Shown in pieces: positions 9,584 through 20,333 of a stretch of 64,000 bases of DNA. Every line of letters begins with the position of its first letter. Position 1 is the stretch's first letter. The notes below the pieces were generated by a model. That model was not told the origin of the DNA and ran no database searches. It saw only the letters and a list, made by a program, of their open reading frames with translations. The stretch comes from Ardenticatenaceae bacterium (GTDB taxonomy: Bacteria; Chloroflexota; Anaerolineae; Promineifilales; Promineifilaceae), in NCBI GenBank assembly GCA_027054335.1, contig JALUPA010000522.1, forward strand, positions 1 through 64,000, read 5' to 3'. Both the position numbers and the translations under genes were made by a program.

Positions 9584-10537
9584 ATGTCAACTATCATCGA
9601 ATTTCAAAACGTCACCAAAAAATACGGCGACCTGACTGCCCTGAACGATCTAAATCTGACGGTGGAAGAGGGGGCGGTATTTGGCTTTATCGGCCCCAAC
9701 GGGGCAGGTAAGACTACTACCATGCGCATCCTCACCACCCTGCTCAAACCCACCGGCGGGGAAGCCTGGGTAGCCGGTCATTCCGTCACCAAAGACCCGC
9801 GCGGCGTGCGCCGGGTCATCGGCTACATGCCTGACTTTTTCGGCGTGTATGAGGATATGAAGGTGTGGGAATATCTGGACTTTTTCGCCGCCTGCTACGA
9901 CGTGCCGGAAATCAGCCGCATCGGTATGGTAGATGATTTGCTGGCCCTGGTAGACTTGGGCCACAAGAAGGACGCCTTTGTGGAAAGCCTGAGCCGGGGG
10001 ATGAAACAGCGCCTTTGCCTGGCCCGCACCCTGACGCATGACCCGCAAGTCCTCATCCTGGATGAACCGGCCAGCGGCCTGGACCCGCGCGCCCGCATTG
10101 AGATGCGCGAACTGCTGCGGGAATTGCAAAATATGGGCAAGACGATCTTCTTCTCTTCTCACATCCTGTCCGAAGTGGCGGATATTTGCACCAGCATTGC
10201 CATCCTGGAAGCGGGTAATCTGGTGGCTCACGGTGATATGGAGGAGATGAAGCAGCAGTTACGCGCCCATCGCCTCATCCGGGTGAAGGTGTTGGGCGAG
10301 ACGACGCCTTTGCAGGAATTTTTGTTGGGCAAGACGGCCGTACACAGCATTAGCGTCGGGGAAGAGGCCGACCTGCCCCCGGATGTGGTGCGCTTTGACT
10401 TCAGCGGCGACGACGAGAGCTTGAGCGCCTTGCTGAACCAAATGGTGCAAGCCGGCCTGCGTATCGTCTCCTTCCAGGAAGAAATAGGCGATCTGGAAGA
10501 CGTCTTTTTACAGGTGACGCAAGGAATTGTCAATTGA
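9584..10537 (+). CDS. ABC transporter ATP-binding protein
   Basis: GPNGAGKTTT Walker A, LSRGMKQRL signature, LILDEPASGLDP Walker B, H-loop SSHIL. Confidence 0.95.
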   Translation: MSTIIEFQNVTKKYGDLTALNDLNLTVEEGAVFGFIGPNGAGKTTTMRILTTLLKPTGGEAWVAGHSVTKDPRGVRRVIGYMPDFFGVYEDMKVWEYLDFFAACYDVPEISRIGMVDDLLALVDLGHKKDAFVESLSRGMKQRLCLARTLTHDPQVLILDEPASGLDPRARIEMRELLRELQNMGKTIFFSSHILSEVADICTSIAILEAGNLVAHGDMEEMKQQLRAHRLIRVKVLGETTPLQEFLLGKTAVHSISVGEEADLPPDVVRFDFSGDDESLSALLNQMVQAGLRIVSFQEEIGDLEDVFLQVTQGIVN

Positions 10538-10609
10538 ATCCGCAGATTAGCGCAGATTAAGTTGTATAATCCGCGTCAATCCGCGTAATCTGCGGCTAAG
10601 GAATGTAAG

Positions 10610-11413
10610 TTGATCGCTTTACCCTGGCTCAAAACATTGCGGCAAAATCCTATCTATCAGCGGGAGCGGGGCGGCTGGGGTAATCCGAACCGGTACTATG
10701 CCAACCTAAGCCGGTATTCGCCGTTTATTATTCTGGGTGTTATTGTCTTGGGTGTGTGCGCCGGCTTTAATCCGGGGCTGATTGCCGGGATTGAGAATAA
10801 TGATGCGTTGACGGCCGTTTGGGTGCTGCTTTGTCTGCCGGGAATTTTACTGACCATGCTCACGCTCTACGGCTCCTTTATGGCCCCGGCCCTGACCGCA
10901 CCGCTTATCAGTACCGAACGCGCCCACCAGACCTGGGACGTCCTGCGCACGACGCCATATTCGCTGAATACGATTTTGCTGGCGAAGTTATTTGGCGCAC
11001 TGTCCCGGCTGCGTATTTGGCCGGTGTTGTTGGCCTTGACGTTATTTCAGGGTTTTACCCTGTTCTGTCTGCTGACCCTTTTGGGTGGTGAATCGGCTGT
11101 TTATGGCTGGCTGGCCGGTTTGATGACCCTGCTGCGGCCCTGGCTGGAGATTTTGTTTGCCGCTTTTGCCGGGATGTTTTTTTCCATTGTTCTGCGCTCG
11201 GCGACGACGGCGTTGATTGCGGCGTATGCGGCCGTTGTCCTTTTCAGACTGTTTAACAGCAGCGCTGCCTGGCTGGTGCTGGCTAATTATGCAGAAGCGG
11301 ACGGTTTTCTTTTTGTCGTTAGTCTCATCGGCCCGGCGTTGGCGTATGGCACGGCCGTGTTCCTCCTGTGGTTGGGTATCGTCTGGCAGGCCCGGAAAAT
11401 GGCGGATGAGTAG
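10610..11413 (+). CDS. ABC transporter permease
   Basis: Multi-TM; TTG start; ALTAPLISTERAHQTWDVLRTTPYSLNTILLAKLFGAL typical of this permease type. Confidence 0.8.
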   Translation: MIALPWLKTLRQNPIYQRERGGWGNPNRYYANLSRYSPFIILGVIVLGVCAGFNPGLIAGIENNDALTAVWVLLCLPGILLTMLTLYGSFMAPALTAPLISTERAHQTWDVLRTTPYSLNTILLAKLFGALSRLRIWPVLLALTLFQGFTLFCLLTLLGGESAVYGWLAGLMTLLRPWLEILFAAFAGMFFSIVLRSATTALIAAYAAVVLFRLFNSSAAWLVLANYAEADGFLFVVSLIGPALAYGTAVFLLWLGIVWQARKMADE

Positions 11414-11474
11414 AAGTAATTAGATGACTGGGTAATTGCGTCATTATCCAATTACAAATTACCAAATTACAACC

Positions 11475-12410
11475 ATGACCGAACTAACTCAATCCTCTCC
11501 AACCAAAAAACAGCGGCTCAAAAACCTGGGCCGTAATCCGGTGACGGTGAAGGAACTGCGCAGCCGGATGCGCGGGCGCAAGGCGTTTGTCGTCCTGACG
11601 GTGTACCTGTTGGTGATGAGCCTGTTCATTCTGCTCATTTACGCCGCATTTGCGGCGGGCAGCAGCGACCCCTTTGGCCCTAATGCCCGCGACGTGGGAA
11701 AAGCGATCTTTGCCGCTATCGTGGGTGTGCAGGTTTTCCTGGTAGTCTTTGTCGGCCCGGCCTACACGGCCAGCGCCATCAGCGGCGAGAAGGAACGGCA
11801 GACGTATGATTTGCTGCGCACCACGCTGCTGACGGCCAAACGATTTGTCAGCGGCAAGCTCCTCTCGTCACTGGCTTACGTGTTCCTGCTGATTTTGGCT
11901 GCCATTCCCTTACAAAGTATCGCTTTTTTGCTGGGCGGCGTCTCTTTTCTGGAACTGTTCGTCTCGCAGATTGTCTTGCTGGCGGCGGCCGTTGCTTTTG
12001 CCATGTGGGGCTTGTTCTGCTCGGCTAGTTTCCGCTCTACAATGGCCGCCAGCGTGGCTACTTTTGGCGGCGCGTTGTTCATCACCCTGATTACGCCTAT
12101 GTTAGGCGGCTTGTTTATTGCTATTATCAGCCCGCTCCTGGCTTTATCGGCCACGTTAAGCTGGGTAGGCGAAGCGGCGTTTGCTTACCTTTTGACGCTG
12201 CTGGCGGCTACCAATTTGCCGGCCACACTCATCACCAGCGAGATTTTCTTCTTGGATAACGGAGCGATATTCCTCTACGAACAATCTTTTTCCGGCCGCG
12301 CAGTGTATTTGCCTTCTCCCTGGGCAATTTTTGTGCTGCTTTACAGCTTGCTGGCTTTCTTTTTATACTTATTGACAGTCCGCAAGGTGCGGAAAACGGC
12401 GGAGCGGTGA
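11475..12410 (+). CDS. ABC transporter permease
   Basis: Multi-TM; NPVTVKELRSRMRGRKAFVVLTVYLLVMSLFILLIYAAFA; SAISGEKERQTYDLLRTTLLTAKRFVSGKLLSSL. Confidence 0.85.
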   Translation: MTELTQSSPTKKQRLKNLGRNPVTVKELRSRMRGRKAFVVLTVYLLVMSLFILLIYAAFAAGSSDPFGPNARDVGKAIFAAIVGVQVFLVVFVGPAYTASAISGEKERQTYDLLRTTLLTAKRFVSGKLLSSLAYVFLLILAAIPLQSIAFLLGGVSFLELFVSQIVLLAAAVAFAMWGLFCSASFRSTMAASVATFGGALFITLITPMLGGLFIAIISPLLALSATLSWVGEAAFAYLLTLLAATNLPATLITSEIFFLDNGAIFLYEQSFSGRAVYLPSPWAIFVLLYSLLAFFLYLLTVRKVRKTAER

Positions 12411-12412
12411 TC

Positions 12413-12485
12413 GGTGTTCGGTGTTCAGTAAGCAGTTTTCAGTGTTCAGTAGACTGAAAACTGCGCACTGAAAACTGAAAACTAA
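12413..12485. repeat. Intergenic palindrome of GTGTTCAGT / ACTGAAAAC words
   Basis: GGTGTTCGGTGTTCAGTAAGCAGTTTTCAGTGTTCAGTAGACTGAAAACTGCGCACTGAAAACTGAAAACTAAG. Confidence 0.9.
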
Positions 12486-12489
12486 GACA

Positions 12490-14109
12490 ATGGATGCTCA
12501 ATTCTCCCAACTCACCCAATACCTCAAGGCCTGGAACGGCCGTCGCCGTTTGCAGGCTTTATTGTTTTGGTTGCCGCGCGGGGTTTTGGCGGGGTTATTG
12601 TTGGCTGTGTTGGCCGCAGTGGCGGCCCGGTTACGGCCGTTGCTGACGAATCGGGAACTAGCCCTGTTGGCGGTTGTGTTGGCGGCAATTGGCGGGTTGG
12701 CTGCGCTGGTTGTGCTGCTGGCGCGGCGGCATTCGCTGGTGGAACAAGCCCGTTTTGCCGACACGCAGTTTCATTTGCGGGAACGAACCAGCACGGCCGT
12801 AGAAATCCATGACGGCCGTATTGCCACCACCCCCATTTTGGCCCAGCAGCAGTTAACGGATACGGTTACGGCCGCGCGTCTGGTAGACGCCAAAAGCCAG
12901 ATGCCCCTGCGCCTCAACCGGCAGGACTGGCTCGTTCTTTTGCTGGGTGCGGGGCTGCTTTTGGCCGCCATCTTCCTGCCCAATCCCCAGGAAGCTGTTT
13001 TGCAAGAACAGCGCGCCCTCAAACAAAGCATCGAGGAACAGGCGGCCCAACTGGAAGCCCTCAGCCAGGAAATCCAGGAAAATCCGGCCTTGACCGAAGA
13101 GCAAAAAGAAGAAATTCTCCAACCCCTCGAAAGCGCCATCGAGGGGTTGAATAACGGTGATTTAACCCAAACGGAAGCGGTCGCTGTTTTGTCTGAAGCG
13201 GAGGCAGATTTACGGGAACTGGCTGCCAGCGGCAGCAATGAAGCCCTGCGCCAACAGTTACAGACGGCCGGCGAACCGTTAGCCAGCAATGCCAACAGCC
13301 AGGCGTTGGGTCAGGCGTTGCAAAACGGCAATCTGGCCCAGGCCGGCGCGGCTGCTGCCCAGCTGGCCGATAATCTGCCCAGCCTCAGTGCGGCGGAGCA
13401 GGCGCAGTTGGCTCAGGATTTGGCGGAAACGGCCGCCGCTCTGCAAAACACAGACCCGGAACTGGCGCAGCAGTTGGCTCAGGCGGCCCAGGCGCTGCAA
13501 AACGGGGATACGGCCGCCGCCCAGCAAGCCTTGCGGGAAGCGGCCGCCACCATGCAGCAGCGCGCCCAGGAAATCGCCGCCGCCCAGCAAGCGGCCGCCG
13601 CTGCTGACAGCCTGAACCAAAGTCGCCAAGTAGTGGCCCAGGCCGGGCAGAGCGGCAGCCAGCAGGCCCAAAACGGCCAGGGGCAATCCGGCCAGCAAGG
13701 GCAGGGTGAAGGGCAAGGACAGGGTGAAGGTCAGGGAGAAGGACAAGGCCAGGGACGGGGACTAGGCAGCGGTTCTGCCGAGGGTGGCCAAGCTGGCGGG
13801 GCCGGCGGGCCTGGGCCGGGTGGCGGACATACGGAAAATATCTACGTGCCCCCGCTCCGCGACCTGAGCGGTGAGGCGGGCGTCCAGGTGGAGCTTCCGG
13901 CTGAATGCGTAGCCAATCCTGCCAGTTGCGGCGGCCTGCTCAACGAAACCCCTACCGAATTTGGCGAGGAAACCAGCGTCGTCCCCTACGAGCAAGTCTT
14001 CGGCGACTACCGCGACGCCGCCAACCAGGCATTGCAGGATGAGTACATTCCCCTGGGGCTAAAAGGATACGTGCGAGAATATTTCACGTCATTGGAGCCG
14101 GGGCAGTGA
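12490..14109 (+). CDS. Membrane-anchored coiled-coil protein of the MoxR/BatA cluster with Gly/Gln-rich linker
   Basis: Two TM regions, long Ala/Gln-rich helix, GQGEGQGQGEGQGEGQGQGRG low-complexity segment, conserved-looking C-term. Confidence 0.6.
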   Translation: MDAQFSQLTQYLKAWNGRRRLQALLFWLPRGVLAGLLLAVLAAVAARLRPLLTNRELALLAVVLAAIGGLAALVVLLARRHSLVEQARFADTQFHLRERTSTAVEIHDGRIATTPILAQQQLTDTVTAARLVDAKSQMPLRLNRQDWLVLLLGAGLLLAAIFLPNPQEAVLQEQRALKQSIEEQAAQLEALSQEIQENPALTEEQKEEILQPLESAIEGLNNGDLTQTEAVAVLSEAEADLRELAASGSNEALRQQLQTAGEPLASNANSQALGQALQNGNLAQAGAAAAQLADNLPSLSAAEQAQLAQDLAETAAALQNTDPELAQQLAQAAQALQNGDTAAAQQALREAAATMQQRAQEIAAAQQAAAAADSLNQSRQVVAQAGQSGSQQAQNGQGQSGQQGQGEGQGQGEGQGEGQGQGRGLGSGSAEGGQAGGAGGPGPGGGHTENIYVPPLRDLSGEAGVQVELPAECVANPASCGGLLNETPTEFGEETSVVPYEQVFGDYRDAANQALQDEYIPLGLKGYVREYFTSLEPGQ

Positions 14110-14189
14110 GTTGTTTTGAGGAGTGATAAAGTAGTAGTAGGGCTACCGCGACTACATTTTTGACTTTATCCAAAGAGATTTTGCGCAAC

Positions 14190-14212
14190 ATCTCAAATTG
14201 AGATACTATAAT
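14190..14212 (+). promoter_or_regulatory. Candidate higBA operator/promoter
   Basis: Perfect palindrome ATCTCAAATTGAGAT (14190-14204) next to TATAAT (14207-14212) directly before the higB ATG. Confidence 0.5.
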
Positions 14213-14213
14213 T

Positions 14214-14501
14214 ATGCACATCATTTCGAGAAAAGCGCTTAAACAATTTTGGAAACGTCATCTTGACAGCATGAAACCGCTTTCTCGCTGGTTCAGAATC
14301 ATGGAGAAAAATGACTTTGTGAGTTTCAATGATTTGCGGGATACATTCCCTACGGCCGATAAAGTTGGAGATTTGATTGTTTTCAATGTCGGGGGGAATA
14401 AATACAGACTTATTGTTTCTATCCATTTTAACCGCAGCAAAGTTTATATTCGCCATGTTCTGACACATCCAGAGTATGACAAGGGAGCGTGGAAAAAATG
14501 A
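14214..14501 (+). CDS. higB: HigB-like type II toxin (mRNA interferase family)
   Basis: MHIISRKALKQFWKRHLDSMKPLSRWFRIMEKNDFVSFNDLRDTFPTADKVGDLIVFNVGGNKYRLIVSIHFNRSKVYIRHVLTHPEYD. Confidence 0.9.
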   Translation: MHIISRKALKQFWKRHLDSMKPLSRWFRIMEKNDFVSFNDLRDTFPTADKVGDLIVFNVGGNKYRLIVSIHFNRSKVYIRHVLTHPEYDKGAWKK

Positions 14502-14896
14502 GTAGGATCATTCGGGAAATTCAGCCGCACTGGACGGTTATCCGCCCTTATTTTTCTATTCGGAGTGAGGCGGATTATGATCGGGCTGTGGCGCAATTGA
14601 ATGAATTGCTGGATATTGTAGGCATGGATGAAGACCATCCGATGTATGAGTTTATGGATACGCTGAGTACGTTGATTCATGCCTGGGAAGAAGAAAATAT
14701 CGCCATGCCGCCGGTGAGTGGGGCTGATGTTTTGCGTTATTTGATGGAAGAGCATGGCTTGCGGCAGGTTGATTTGCCGGAAATCGGCTCGCAAGGCGTG
14801 GTTTCAGAGATTCTTAACGGCCGTAGAGAATTAAACATGCGCCAGATTCGGGCGTTGGCCAGGCGATTCCACGTCTCCCCGGCTGTTTTTATTTAG
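14498..14896 (+). CDS. higA: HigA-like antitoxin (XRE HTH)
   Basis: ATGA overlap with higB; HTH GLRQVDLPEIGSQGVVSEILNGRRELNMRQIRALARRFHVSPAVFI. Confidence 0.9.
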   Translation: MSRIIREIQPHWTVIRPYFSIRSEADYDRAVAQLNELLDIVGMDEDHPMYEFMDTLSTLIHAWEEENIAMPPVSGADVLRYLMEEHGLRQVDLPEIGSQGVVSEILNGRRELNMRQIRALARRFHVSPAVFI

Positions 14897-14918
14897 CGTA
14901 CTTGAAGAAAGGATTTAT

Positions 14919-15912
<994 letters not shown>

Positions 15913-15914
<2 letters not shown>

Positions 15915-15996
15915 AGATTGGAGATTGGAGATTGGGAGATTGGGAGATTGGAGATTGGAGATTGGAGATTGGGGGATTGGGGGATTGGAGGTTGAG
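15913..15996. repeat. Tandem GAGATTGG words (left arm)
   Basis: AGAGATTGGAGATTGGAGATTGGGAGATTGGGAGATTGGAGATTGGAGATTGGAGATTGGGGGATTGG...; inverse arm at 16490-16523. Confidence 0.9.
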
Positions 15997-15998
15997 AG

Positions 15999-16526
15999 AT
16001 GGGAACGGCTTTTGAGGATTTGATAATACTGCATAATGTGGAGGAAATGGCGGATGAAATTTGGCGGTTGGTTTTGAATTGGGATGTTTTTGCCAAAGAT
16101 GTGGTGGGAAAACAGTTGACGCGGGCGGTTGATTCGATTGGGGCAAATATTGCAGAGGCTTACGGCCGTTTCCATTACGGCGAAAAATTGAAATTTTTGT
16201 ATTATGCTCGCGGCAGTTTGTTTGAGACAAAGTATTGGCTCAACCGGAGCTGCGCCAGGAGCTTGATTGGGGAGCGGCAACTGGCCGCATACGGCCGTCA
16301 ACTAAACCAGACCGGAAAACAACTCAACGCTTTTGCCCGCAGCCTGAAAATGCAAAAACAACGGCCGTCTGAACACGTTATCCGCGAACAACAGCCAGCG
16401 TACACAACCGGCCATCCGGCCCCCTTCCCCCTCTTGACAGAAGACGATTTAAACTGGCTGGCCAATCCCCACAACGGCCCGGAAAAATCTCCAATCTCCC
16501 AATCTCCAATCTCCAATCTCCCATGA
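15999..16526 (+). CDS. Four helix bundle (S23/IVP-like) protein
   Basis: FEDLIILHNVEEMADEIWRL...DVVGKQLTRAVDSIGANIAEAYGRFHYGEKLKFLYYARGSLFETKYWLNRS matches four-helix-bundle family; C-term SPISQSPISNLP comes from the repeat. Confidence 0.8.
   Translation: MGTAFEDLIILHNVEEMADEIWRLVLNWDVFAKDVVGKQLTRAVDSIGANIAEAYGRFHYGEKLKFLYYARGSLFETKYWLNRSCARSLIGERQLAAYGRQLNQTGKQLNAFARSLKMQKQRPSEHVIREQQPAYTTGHPAPFPLLTEDDLNWLANPHNGPEKSPISQSPISNLP
16490..16523. repeat. Tandem CCAATCTC words (right arm, inverse of 15913-15996)
   Basis: TCTCCAATCTCCCAATCTCCAATCTCCAATCTCCC. Confidence 0.9.
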
Positions 16527-17413
16527 CCCTCTTTGACGAACCCACCCTGCGTAAACTGGAACAACTGACCCTGATTGCCGCTCAGGTGCGCGTGGGGGTG
16601 ATGAAGGGGGACCGGCGCAGCCGCAAGCGGGGCACGTCTATTGAGTTTGCCGATTACCGCAATTACACGAAGGGGGATGATTTGCGGCGATTGGACTGGA
16701 ATGTGTATGCGCGACTGGAACGGCCGTTCATCAAACTCCTCGAAGAAGAAGAAGACCTGTCCGTGCATCTGCTGGTAGACGCCAGCGCCAGCATGAATTG
16801 GCCGGATGATCCGGATACAGAGACAAACAAGTACGGCTACGCCGTGCGGCTGGCGGGGGCATTGGGCCACGTGGCTCTCTCTACGGGGGATAGGGTGACG
16901 GTGACGCTCCTCAGCAGCCAGGGAGATCGCACCTGGGGGCCGTTTCGCGGGGCGCAAAATTCGCTGCGCCTCTTCCAGTTTCTGGAGAGCGGCGCGGCGG
17001 AGGGGATAACAGATTTGAATTTGTCGCTGCGGCATTATGCTTTGCGCGGCCGTCGCCCCGGTCTTCTCTTTCTCCTCAGCGATTTGCTCTCACCCCAGGG
17101 CTACCAGGATGGGCTGACCGCCCTGCAATCGCGCGGCTACGAGTTGGGTCTCATCCACACCTTCAGCCCGGACGAGATTGAGCCGCCTGTTTCCGGCGAT
17201 TTGAAGCTGGTAGACGTGGAAACGGGGCAGGATGCGGAACTGACGCTGGACCCGGCTACGCTGGATTTGTACCGGCAGCGGCTGCAAGGATGGCGGAACG
17301 AGATTGCGGGATTTTGTCACGGCCGTCACATCCACTACATTCCCATCGCCACCGATACGCCCTGGGAAAAACTCATCATGCAAACCTTACGTGTGCAGGG
17401 TGTGGTAAAATGA
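16523..17413 (+). CDS. DUF58 domain protein
   Basis: DRRSRKRGTSIEFADYRNYTKGDDLRRLDWNVYARLERPFIKLLEEEEDLSVHLLVDASASM. Confidence 0.95.
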   Translation: MTLFDEPTLRKLEQLTLIAAQVRVGVMKGDRRSRKRGTSIEFADYRNYTKGDDLRRLDWNVYARLERPFIKLLEEEEDLSVHLLVDASASMNWPDDPDTETNKYGYAVRLAGALGHVALSTGDRVTVTLLSSQGDRTWGPFRGAQNSLRLFQFLESGAAEGITDLNLSLRHYALRGRRPGLLFLLSDLLSPQGYQDGLTALQSRGYELGLIHTFSPDEIEPPVSGDLKLVDVETGQDAELTLDPATLDLYRQRLQGWRNEIAGFCHGRHIHYIPIATDTPWEKLIMQTLRVQGVVK

Positions 17414-17462
17414 TGCTATACAACGTGATGTGTGAAGACGCGAGCTTAACGGAGATATTGTT

Positions 17463-17840
17463 ATGGAAAAAGTAAAGCAAGTGATCAGCGCCGGTGGGCT
17501 GCAAATCCCGCTGCCAATTATGGAGCGGTATGGATTACATCCCGGTGCATCCGTTGTTTTGGAACTGGATGAGTTAGGTATTCATATTGCGCCGGCCCTG
17601 CCTGAAAAACAGGATATTGAAAATTTGGCTTTGCGCTATTTATTAGCCAAAGTGGGCGATGCCGTTACTATCCAGGTCAAGAAAAAAGACGAGTATTGGC
17701 AAGTGGATGTTTTTGGTGCGGGGTTGGCGCAGCCGTTGGGGACGCTTGCCTATGCCTTTACCGGCGAATTACTGGTTAACCAGTCCACCTCGCCTGAAAC
17801 AATGCGTCAAACAGCAATTTTGGCTTTTCAGAATAAATGA
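17463..17840 (+). CDS. AbrB/MazE-like N-terminal domain protein
   Basis: KQVISAGGLQIPLPIMERYGLHPGASVVLELDELGIHIAPAL resembles an AbrB swapped-hairpin; 4-nt overlap with next gene. Confidence 0.55.
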   Translation: MEKVKQVISAGGLQIPLPIMERYGLHPGASVVLELDELGIHIAPALPEKQDIENLALRYLLAKVGDAVTIQVKKKDEYWQVDVFGAGLAQPLGTLAYAFTGELLVNQSTSPETMRQTAILAFQNK

Positions 17841-18286
17841 AACTGCCCGTTCCCCATTTTCGCCAACAAGCGCCTTTCACTTGTTTGCCCGCTTGCGCAC
17901 GCATGATTCTGGCTTATCATCAATGCGAACATACAGAGGATGAATTAGCAGAAGCGTTCAACACGATTCCCTTTTTGGGCACACAACCTGATAATGTTGT
18001 TGCCGGATTGACGGCGCTTGGTTATCAGGCGCTTTGGTTTGAAAATGCCACTGTCGAAAGACTTTTAGAAATGCTGGCAGCAAATTGGCCTGTAATCATA
18101 TTTGTGCGGGGGCAAGATTTGCCATACGGCCGTACCGGATTGCACGCAGTGGTTGTCATTGGCATAGAAAACCAGACCGTAATTTGTCTTGATCCTTTTC
18201 TGGAAAAAGAATGGCGGCCGGAATTAGCAACTTTCATCCAGATTTGGGGAAAGCTTGGTTATCAGGGTATGGTTGTCTGGAAATAA
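17837..18286 (+). CDS. C39/papain-like cysteine peptidase family protein
   Basis: VPHFRQQAPFTCLPACARMILAYH (Gln, Cys) and GLHAVVVIGIENQTVICLDP (His, Asp). Confidence 0.7.
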   Translation: MKLPVPHFRQQAPFTCLPACARMILAYHQCEHTEDELAEAFNTIPFLGTQPDNVVAGLTALGYQALWFENATVERLLEMLAANWPVIIFVRGQDLPYGRTGLHAVVVIGIENQTVICLDPFLEKEWRPELATFIQIWGKLGYQGMVVWK

Positions 18287-18289
18287 AGA

Positions 18290-20194
18290 ATGTCTTTTCT
18301 AACCCCCGCTTTCCTCGCGCTTGGCGCGCTTGCCATTCCCATTATCCTGCTGTACATGCTGCGGCTGCGACGGCGGGAGGTGATGGTGAGCAGCACCATG
18401 CTCTGGCAAAAGCTGCTGCGTGACCGGGAAGCCAACGCGCCCTGGCAAAAACTGCGCCGCAATTTACTCCTCTTTTTGCAACTGCTCATTCTGGCGGGGT
18501 TGGTGTTGGCTCTGGCACGGCCGTATCTCCCCATTCCCTCTGTCATCAACGGCAGCGTCGTCGTTTTGCTGGACGCTTCCGCCTCCATGCAGGCCACAGA
18601 CGAGGAACCCAGCCGGTTTGCGGCTGCCAAAGAAGAAACGCGCCGCCTCATTGGCGATCTGGGCGGCGGCAGCCAGATGACCATCATTCAGGCCGGATTG
18701 ACGCCCACGGTGTTGAACCCGGCGACCAACGACAAAACGGCTTTGCGGCAGGCGGTAGAAACCGCACAGCCGGAAAACGGCGCAACGGATTGGGGGGCGG
18801 CTCTGGCTCTGGCCGCCGGGGCGGTGCAAGGGAGCGACAACGGCCGTATCCTTCTCATTTCCGACGGCGGCCTGCCCGACGATTTGTCCGCTCTGCCGGT
18901 GGAAGTAACCTACATTCCCGTGGGCAGCAGCGGCGAAAATCTGGCAATTACCGCTCTGGCGACCCGCGCTACAGAGCAGGGCATCCAGCTATTTGCCAGC
19001 GTCGCCAACAAAGGGGAAACCGATCAGGATGCTCTGCTTGCCCTCAGCCTGGACGGTGTGCTGTACGATTCACGGCGCATCAGCGTGCCGGCGGGCAACG
19101 CGGCCAGCGCCACGTGGGAACTGCCGGAAGGTACGGCCGTTATCCAGGCGCAGTTAAGCGAGCAGCCCGACGACAATCTGCCGCTGGACGACACCGCCTG
19201 GGCGGTACACGAAGGGGGCGTGAGCAACCGCGTCTTATTGGTGACGGACGGCAATCTCTTTCTGGAGCAGGCGTACAGCGTTCTGCCCGGTATTGAGGCG
19301 TTCAAAGCACCGCCGGACACTGATCTAATTTATAATGAAGATGGCGCCCCTGCTTTTGACCTGTACGTGTTTGACAGCGTGCCTTTGCCCGACCCGCCGC
19401 CGGACGCCGACATGCTGATTATTAACCCGCCGTTGAGCGCGGCCAGCGGTGAAGACGCCTTGCTGACCGTGACCGGCACGTTTTCCGACACGGTGGCGGT
19501 GCGGCTGGCCGATTCGCCCCTGCTGCAATTTGTGGATTGGCGCAACGTGAATATCCGGGAGGCGAAAAACGTCGTTGCGCCCTGGGCGGAGACGTTGGTG
19601 GAAGGGGAAGGCGGCCCCTTGCTGCTGGCCGGAGAGCGGCACGGCCGTCGCCTGGCCATCCTGCCCTTCAGCCTGAACGATTCCGATCTGCCCCTGCAAA
19701 TTGCATTTCCTATTTTAATGGCTAATATTACGGACTGGCTCAACCCCGGACGAGTTTTTGACACGCCGACAGGTTTACAGCCGGGCGATCCTGTGACAAT
19801 TGTGCCGGGGGCCAGTACCACGGCCGTACTCATCACCAAACCGGACGGGACAACCTGGACGGCTGACGGGGGTGCAGAACCGGTCTTTTTTGCAGAGACA
19901 GGCCAGTTGGGTTTGTATCGGGTGACGCTGCGGGATGACAACGGCGACCGGATGGCCGGTAGTTTTGCGGTCAACCTGTTCAACCCGGCCGAATCCCGTA
20001 TTGCACCGCAAGAGTCGGTGCAAGTGGGGCAGGTTAGTGTGGACACGGCCGTCGCAGAGAACATCGGGCAGCGCGAATTGTGGCCCTGGCTGGCGGCAGC
20101 GGCCTTTATTATTTTACTGGTAGAATGGTGGGTGCATTTTCGCGGTGTGCGGCGGCCCAACCTGAATTTATTTGGCAGGCAAGCAGACCTCTGA
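18290..20194 (+). CDS. BatA/vWA-domain membrane protein
   Basis: FLTPAFLALGALAIPIILLYMLRLRRREVMVSSTMLWQKLLRDREANAPWQKLRRNLLLFLQLLIL; vWA VVLLDASASMQA (MIDAS). Confidence 0.9.
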   Translation: MSFLTPAFLALGALAIPIILLYMLRLRRREVMVSSTMLWQKLLRDREANAPWQKLRRNLLLFLQLLILAGLVLALARPYLPIPSVINGSVVVLLDASASMQATDEEPSRFAAAKEETRRLIGDLGGGSQMTIIQAGLTPTVLNPATNDKTALRQAVETAQPENGATDWGAALALAAGAVQGSDNGRILLISDGGLPDDLSALPVEVTYIPVGSSGENLAITALATRATEQGIQLFASVANKGETDQDALLALSLDGVLYDSRRISVPAGNAASATWELPEGTAVIQAQLSEQPDDNLPLDDTAWAVHEGGVSNRVLLVTDGNLFLEQAYSVLPGIEAFKAPPDTDLIYNEDGAPAFDLYVFDSVPLPDPPPDADMLIINPPLSAASGEDALLTVTGTFSDTVAVRLADSPLLQFVDWRNVNIREAKNVVAPWAETLVEGEGGPLLLAGERHGRRLAILPFSLNDSDLPLQIAFPILMANITDWLNPGRVFDTPTGLQPGDPVTIVPGASTTAVLITKPDGTTWTADGGAEPVFFAETGQLGLYRVTLRDDNGDRMAGSFAVNLFNPAESRIAPQESVQVGQVSVDTAVAENIGQRELWPWLAAAAFIILLVEWWVHFRGVRRPNLNLFGRQADL

Positions 20195-20238
20195 GGTTTT
20201 GGAAACCTTAGTGAATGTCCAAAAATAACTTTCCGTTT

Positions 20239-20292
20239 TGGTTCGTAGTAACCGCTTTAGCGGTCTGGACGACTAAAGTCGTTACTACGAAC
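20239..20292. repeat. Intergenic imperfect palindrome
   Basis: GTTCGTAGTAACCGCTTTAGCGGTCTGGACGACTAAAGTCGTTACTACGAAC. Confidence 0.9.
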
Positions 20293-20333
20293 TAATTTCT
20301 GGAACAATTACTTAGAGGTCTTTGAAAGGCTGA

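Noticed and set aside
13675-13770. GQGEGQ tandem repeat as a mobile or regulatory element
   Set aside because: In-frame low-complexity linker within the 12490-14109 protein; ordinary coding repeat.
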